From the NCBI GenBank assembly GCA_035771165.1, contig JAWNZC010000320.1, positions 1,449,501 to 1,513,500 of the forward strand: a DNA stretch of 64,000 nt, in the 5' to 3' direction. A program made the position numbers and the translations under genes. The notes under the pieces are model-generated. The model was not told the DNA's origin and did no database searches. It was given only the letters and a program-made list of their open reading frames with translations. This document shows positions 32,513 to 64,000 of the stretch, piece by piece (within the stretch, counting starts at the first letter, position 1; each line of letters begins with the position of its first letter). The DNA comes from Paragorgia papillata (lineage: Eukaryota > Cnidaria > Anthozoa > Scleralcyonacea > Coralliidae).

Positions 32513-32745
32513 TTTCTTCGCGTTTAAAGACCAGACTCCTAAGCTTTTGAAATCGCATGTTGTCTATCAATATAAATGTCAAAGCTGCGGAGCATTGTAT
32601 TTTGGGCGAACGCGCCGTCATTTACACACGCGTATCTCATCGGTTTTAACGGGTAAGAAGTTATCTCATCCTTCACCTTCAAGCATTCTTTGTCACTTTA
32701 ACAAAATTTGCCACCCTATTTCTTCTGACGACTTTTCTGTTTCAC
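32513..32745 (+). pseudogene. GIY-YIG endonuclease fragment, Penelope-like element
   Basis: Reads FKDQTPKLLKSHVVYQYKC, CGALYFGRTRRHLHTRIS, then HPSPSSILCHFNKICHP and DDFSV. The C-x2-C just before the ALY...YFG pair, then R and H residues, fits the GIY-YIG domain at the C-terminus of Penelope-like retroelements. GIY is degraded to ALY and YIG to YFG, and the reverse transcriptase is absent. Dead fragment. Confidence 0.65.
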
Positions 32746-33539
32746 TAAGAAATCTAGGGGTGCAAGTTTTTTCGGTTTTTTTTTTTAGTTGGGGAGGAGG
32801 GGGGAGTGAAAAGGTACAAATGCAATCACGCTACCCCCCCAGTTTGTCACATGGTTTACGTAACTAAATCATGACGCCATTAGATGCTTTGGTTATAACA
32901 ACATCAGTTACGTTACGCAAGTACGCGACAGCGTTCACACTTCAATTACTTATCCACTCACGCTGCGGATTATTTTTTTTGGGGGGGGGCGAGAAAGAAT
33001 TTCGGGGGGGTGGGCGGTACCCCACTCCTCGCCCCTCACCCCCCGTAGCTACGTGCCAGTTCTGTTTTGTCTTCATGTAATTCAACCTTTTGCTAATCAG
33101 AGAAAGTCTGCTTATTTCTAAATTTAAACCTTCCTTGAATGAGAACCATAAAGGCTGAAGCGTTTGGATTCAGCGATGACGTTGTAGCTTGAGTGGTTGG
33201 TGAACAGGCATTGGCTTCGATATTGCTTGCACCGTCATTTAGCTCTTGCTCATAGATCTCTTCTACTCTTAACTTTATTAATTCTATCTTCAACTTATCT
33301 TAATCGTAGCCAATCCGCGAACGTATACCAACCACATCACATCACATGCATGAGGCTTGATACCCATTGAAAATATGTAGGGAACTTCCTAGTGAACTGG
33401 ATCACATTTCTTAATCTGCATATTGAAATCAATGAAGAAAACACGGCAAATCGCGATGCGAATACTCGTTTGGGAAGCAAGATCAAACACTCGTTTATCG
33501 TGTTTCATGATGGAACTCCAAACAATAAAAACCTTGGGG
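32746..33539. other. Non-coding, poly-T/poly-G-rich repeat
   Basis: G-runs with T-runs at 32771-32815 and 32972-33010 and C-runs at 32835-32842 and 33040-33046 suggest a degenerate element rich in GGGGGAG motifs. No gene supported. Confidence 0.4.
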
Positions 33540-34535
33540 CTACGCCCTCGGTTTTCATTTTATTATTTTGTTGGGTTTTTTTTTTATTTTTGGGGGCTTT
33601 TTCGAGTTTGAGTGTTTCATCAGGGAGTCCAAATGAGAAAACTACGGAGCCCCATAAGTGCCATACTTTTGAAGTGTTATTTTTTTCTTAAATTTCTACT
33701 TTTTTTTGAAATTTCTACTTTTTTTTTGAAATTTCTACTTTTTTTTTGAAATTTCTACTTTTTTTTTATATTTCGACTTTTTTCTTAAAACGGCCATTTG
33801 AAAATATGGCTGCCGTTGCGCCCGGTTCTCTGCTTTCTGTCTATTTAATAATTTACTTGTTATTTCTATCTATAATTCTATCAATATCTTACGCCATGCC
33901 TCTCCACGATTATCTACCAGTATTGGAAGATGGTGAAGAAACGAGAGAAGGTCTGATAAGAAAATGCTTTAATCTTGGTTTTCCACACAACGAAATTTTG
34001 GTCTTTCTCTCTAAATTCCATGGGATTATGTTAGCATAAATCTAAAAAGACTGGGATTACAGCAGGCGAAGTGAAGGCAGTCCAATAAATGAAATAGTTT
34101 CTGCAATAGAAGAAGAATTACATGGAAGTGGAAGTTCCATGCATTGGATATAGAGCAATGCATCAAAGGTTAAGAGTAGATCGCAATCTTGTTACAAATA
34201 GAGAAACAGTCCGCCCAATCTTTAAATTTAAGAAAAAAGTCGAAATTTCAAAAAAAAAGTCGGAATTTCAAAAAAAGTAGAAATTTAAAAAAAAAAGTCG
34301 GAATTTCAAAAAAAGTAGAAATTTCAAAAATAAAAGTCGGAATTTCAAAAAAAGTCGAAATTTAAAAAGAAAGTAGATATTTAAAAAAAAAGTAGAAATT
34401 TAAGAAAAAAAGTCGAAATTTCAAAAAAAAAAGTAGAAATTTCAAAAAAAAGTAGAAATTTAAGAAAAAAATAACACTTCAAAAGTATGGCACTTATGGG
34501 GCTCCGTAGAAAACAAATGAAAACCGAGGGCGTAA
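33540..34535. mobile_element. TIR element with GAAATTTCTACTTTTTTT arms, deletion remnant of an integrase-type transposon
   Basis: The left arm GCCCTCGGTTTTCATTT, ACGGAGCCCCATAAGTGCC, ATACTTTTGAAGTGTTA plus four 18-19 bp units (GAAATTTCTACTTTTTTTT) is mirrored by the right arm from about 34230 to 34532. Between the arms is a short broken transposase piece (33746-34212). Its right end is only about 200 bp upstream of the DIS3L start codon. Confidence 0.7.
33746..34212 (+). pseudogene. N-terminal remnant of an integrase-type (IS3-like) transposase
   Basis: Reads HDYLPVLEDGEE, LIRKCFNLGFPHNEILVFLS and KFHGI, a helix-turn-helix-like start. After a stop and frameshifts it reads VSAIEEELHGSGSS and IGYRAMHQRLR, DRNLVTNRETVRP. 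This order matches the region preceding the catalytic core in integrase-domain transposases like the one at 47639-49624. The catalytic DDE core is missing. Confidence 0.55.
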
Positions 34536-34741
34536 AACTCGTGTTTGATGGCTGGCTATGCACATTTTTTGGGATGTCATTTAGGATTACTCAAAGTATC
34601 GTCCGTTTCTTTTGTGAACCGCTGGCGAAATGTGGTTTGCTTGCGGACACCCAAACACAATGTCGGTGGATCCGTGGAGAAATTTATGGAGTGCTCTGGT
34701 AAAGCAGTGGTTGAATTTAATCAAAATGAACCTGTGAAATA

Positions 34742-62711
<27,970 letters not shown>

Positions 62712-62744
62712 GTATTTTAAAAGCTAAGTACAACGTTGAGCTTT

Positions 62745-63060
62745 TTATATGATTAGAATTAAATTAATTTAATATAGATAAGTTTTGTGGAAACACCACG
62801 TAAAATATTTCTTTGCTAAGCTTTCTGCCTGTTGACTCATGCCTTCATCAGAGCAATAACAAGCTGTTGGTGCACGTCATTTATAAACTAAGCAACTGAT
62901 CAATTAAATCACGTAAGAATACAATGGCGTATCACGTTAATTTTATTAATTAGAAAACAAATTATCTACCACGGTGAAACGGGTAGATATTACGAGTAAA
63001 CAAAAATGGCAGTAGCCGTACCCGTAAACCAAACCCGGGGTATCTTAATGGCTCTATCGT
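62745..63060 (-). mobile_element. Penelope-like-element end, hammerhead-like motif
   Basis: On the minus strand: CTCTGATGAAGGCATGAGTC, AACAGGCAGAAAGCTTAGC and ATTTTACGTGGTGTTTCCAC. The CTGATGA-GGC...GCAGAAA layout recalls a hammerhead core (CUGAUGA, stem, GAAA), and similar sequences end Penelope-like elements in cnidarians to my knowledge. No coding part was found. In the DIS3L intron after exon 8. Confidence 0.35.
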
Positions 63061-63239
63061 AAAAAACAGCCCGCTCACGCAGCCAATCGAATTGCAGCAT
63101 TACCTATAGGATTCCGCCCGCTCACGATTGATAAAAAAATAATATCAAACTATTTAGTGTACCACAAATTATTCTTTAGAAAACGAGTTCGGGTCCTCTC
63201 GAATATTTTTGCACTAAAACATTTATTTAAGTTTGTGTA

Positions 63240-63598
63240 ATCAATAAGGAGACTTTCAAAAAAAAATATGTAGTTCCAATTTTTTTACCAAAGAAAAATT
63301 ATGATTGTTTTTTTAAAAATTAGTCTCTTTTTTTTTTAAATCTGCAAATTGATTACTTAAACAAAAAGATATGTTTTAATGAAAAAAAAACCCAAATACG
63401 TTTGCGAAATAAATTAGATTAAATGTTAATTTTCGGTTATTTTGAAACGTCACTGCTGCATAGCAACTGCTGAACACTTCATTTATTGACAGAATTTGAT
63501 GCTCTGAAAATAATTCTACGTATAACTTTAGGTTCGTTCATTTTCTAAGCTTGAAACTTGCGCATTTTCTATTTTTTAGAAACAGTAGGGAGCCGCCA
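63240..63598. mobile_element. Degenerate half-copy of the GGTGGCTCCATACAG palindrome family
   Basis: TATTTTGAAACGTCACTGCT with GCATAGCAACTGCTG, and TTTTTTAGAAACAGTAGGGA with GCCGCC, align with the right arm of 53717-54395. The left arm is reduced to short A/T-rich dyads (GAGACTTT, AGTCTC). Confidence 0.5.
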
Positions 63599-63614
63599 CT
63601 ATTTAGTTACAACG

Positions 63615-63785
63615 AAATCGTTTTCACCTGACGTCACGTCCGCCATCGTGGTTGATTCGTTGATTTGCCAACACTGTTGACATACCGCTCACCGCCAAGT
63701 TTGTTTTGGCAAGGGTATTGGAAATTTATTAGAAATCAACCAAGATGGCGTCCGATGTCACGTGATTGCAACCGATTTTCAGTAG
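63615..63785. mobile_element. Small TIR element around GACGTCACGTCCGCCATCGTGG
   Basis: GAAATCGTTTTC, TGACGTCACGTCCGCCATCG and TGGTTGATTC are mirrored by GAAATCAACCAAGATGGCG, TCCGATGTCACGTGA and CCGATTTTC. Imperfect TIRs of about 45 bp; no TSD determined. Confidence 0.5.
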
Positions 63786-64000
63786 TTCTTCAGCAGCGTA
63801 TGTGAATGAATAAACTGCTGTGAAGAAACGTTTACCGTTTTTTTCTCAACAGCAGTGATTCAACCTCATTTGAACTTAGTCTCTTGAACATTGTTTGTTT
63901 GAGAAGTTATATCATGCAGTCGAAAGCTGCTTACTATCTGATTTGTTAAAAAAATCATCTATCGTATTCTTTTTTCAACACACTTCGCGGTGGTTTTAAT

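Overview
This looks like eukaryotic, AT-rich, intron- and transposon-dense DNA, most probably from an anthozoan cnidarian (coral or sea anemone). The basis is the style of the transposon proteins, two 5S-rRNA-derived SINEs, GT-AG introns and microsatellite-tailed non-LTR elements; I could not run a search to confirm it. No bacterial operons, rRNA genes or CRISPR arrays are present.

Right half (34.7-64 kb): the one recognisable host gene is a DIS3L-like exosome 3'-5' exoribonuclease on the + strand. Its first eight exons (34742-62711, about 803 coding bases) splice in frame without a break, and the gene runs off the window. All other large features here lie in its introns. Intron 1 holds minisatellites and a 9-bp-TSD transposon. 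Intron 2 is almost pure microsatellite. Intron 3 holds a three-level nest of transposons, each with its own target-site duplication (TSD). Intron 5 (17 kb) holds two OTU-protease-bearing elements in tandem; the first is split by a further element, itself split by an 11.5-kb transposon with 365-bp terminal inverted repeats (TIRs) and a 6-bp TSD. That transposon carries an integrase-type DDE transposase and a HECT ubiquitin-ligase gene, and a LINE sits between them. Intron 6 holds about 930 bp of pyrimidine tract.

Left end (1-9.2 kb): a 5'-cut SF3 helicase gene ends in GGTAGCCCGT-type iterons. Next come 3.2 kb of GATTA satellite that switches strand about twelve times, a dead LINE tail, two more iteron blocks, an intact 563-aa zinc finger-tyrosine recombinase-Myb protein, and an inverted iteron block. 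The helicase and recombinase segments share the same terminal motif. This is my best candidate for an undescribed mobile system.

Middle (9.2-34.7 kb): LINE remnants (one probably of the restriction-like-endonuclease type), GGTAAA microsatellites split by a TIR element, a tRNA-type SINE, several TIR elements with identifiable TSDs, and a complete 6.3-kb hAT-like transposon (16744-23030, TSD AGTGAGAG). The hAT gene has a zinc-finger exon, an intron, one frameshift and one stop. After it come a broken multi-exon gene of unknown function, two 5S-SINEs, palindromic elements and a remnant of a second integrase-type transposon next to the DIS3L start.

Most open frames in low-complexity DNA are artefacts and are left out. 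Several coding breaks fall in short homopolymers, so some may be assembly errors.
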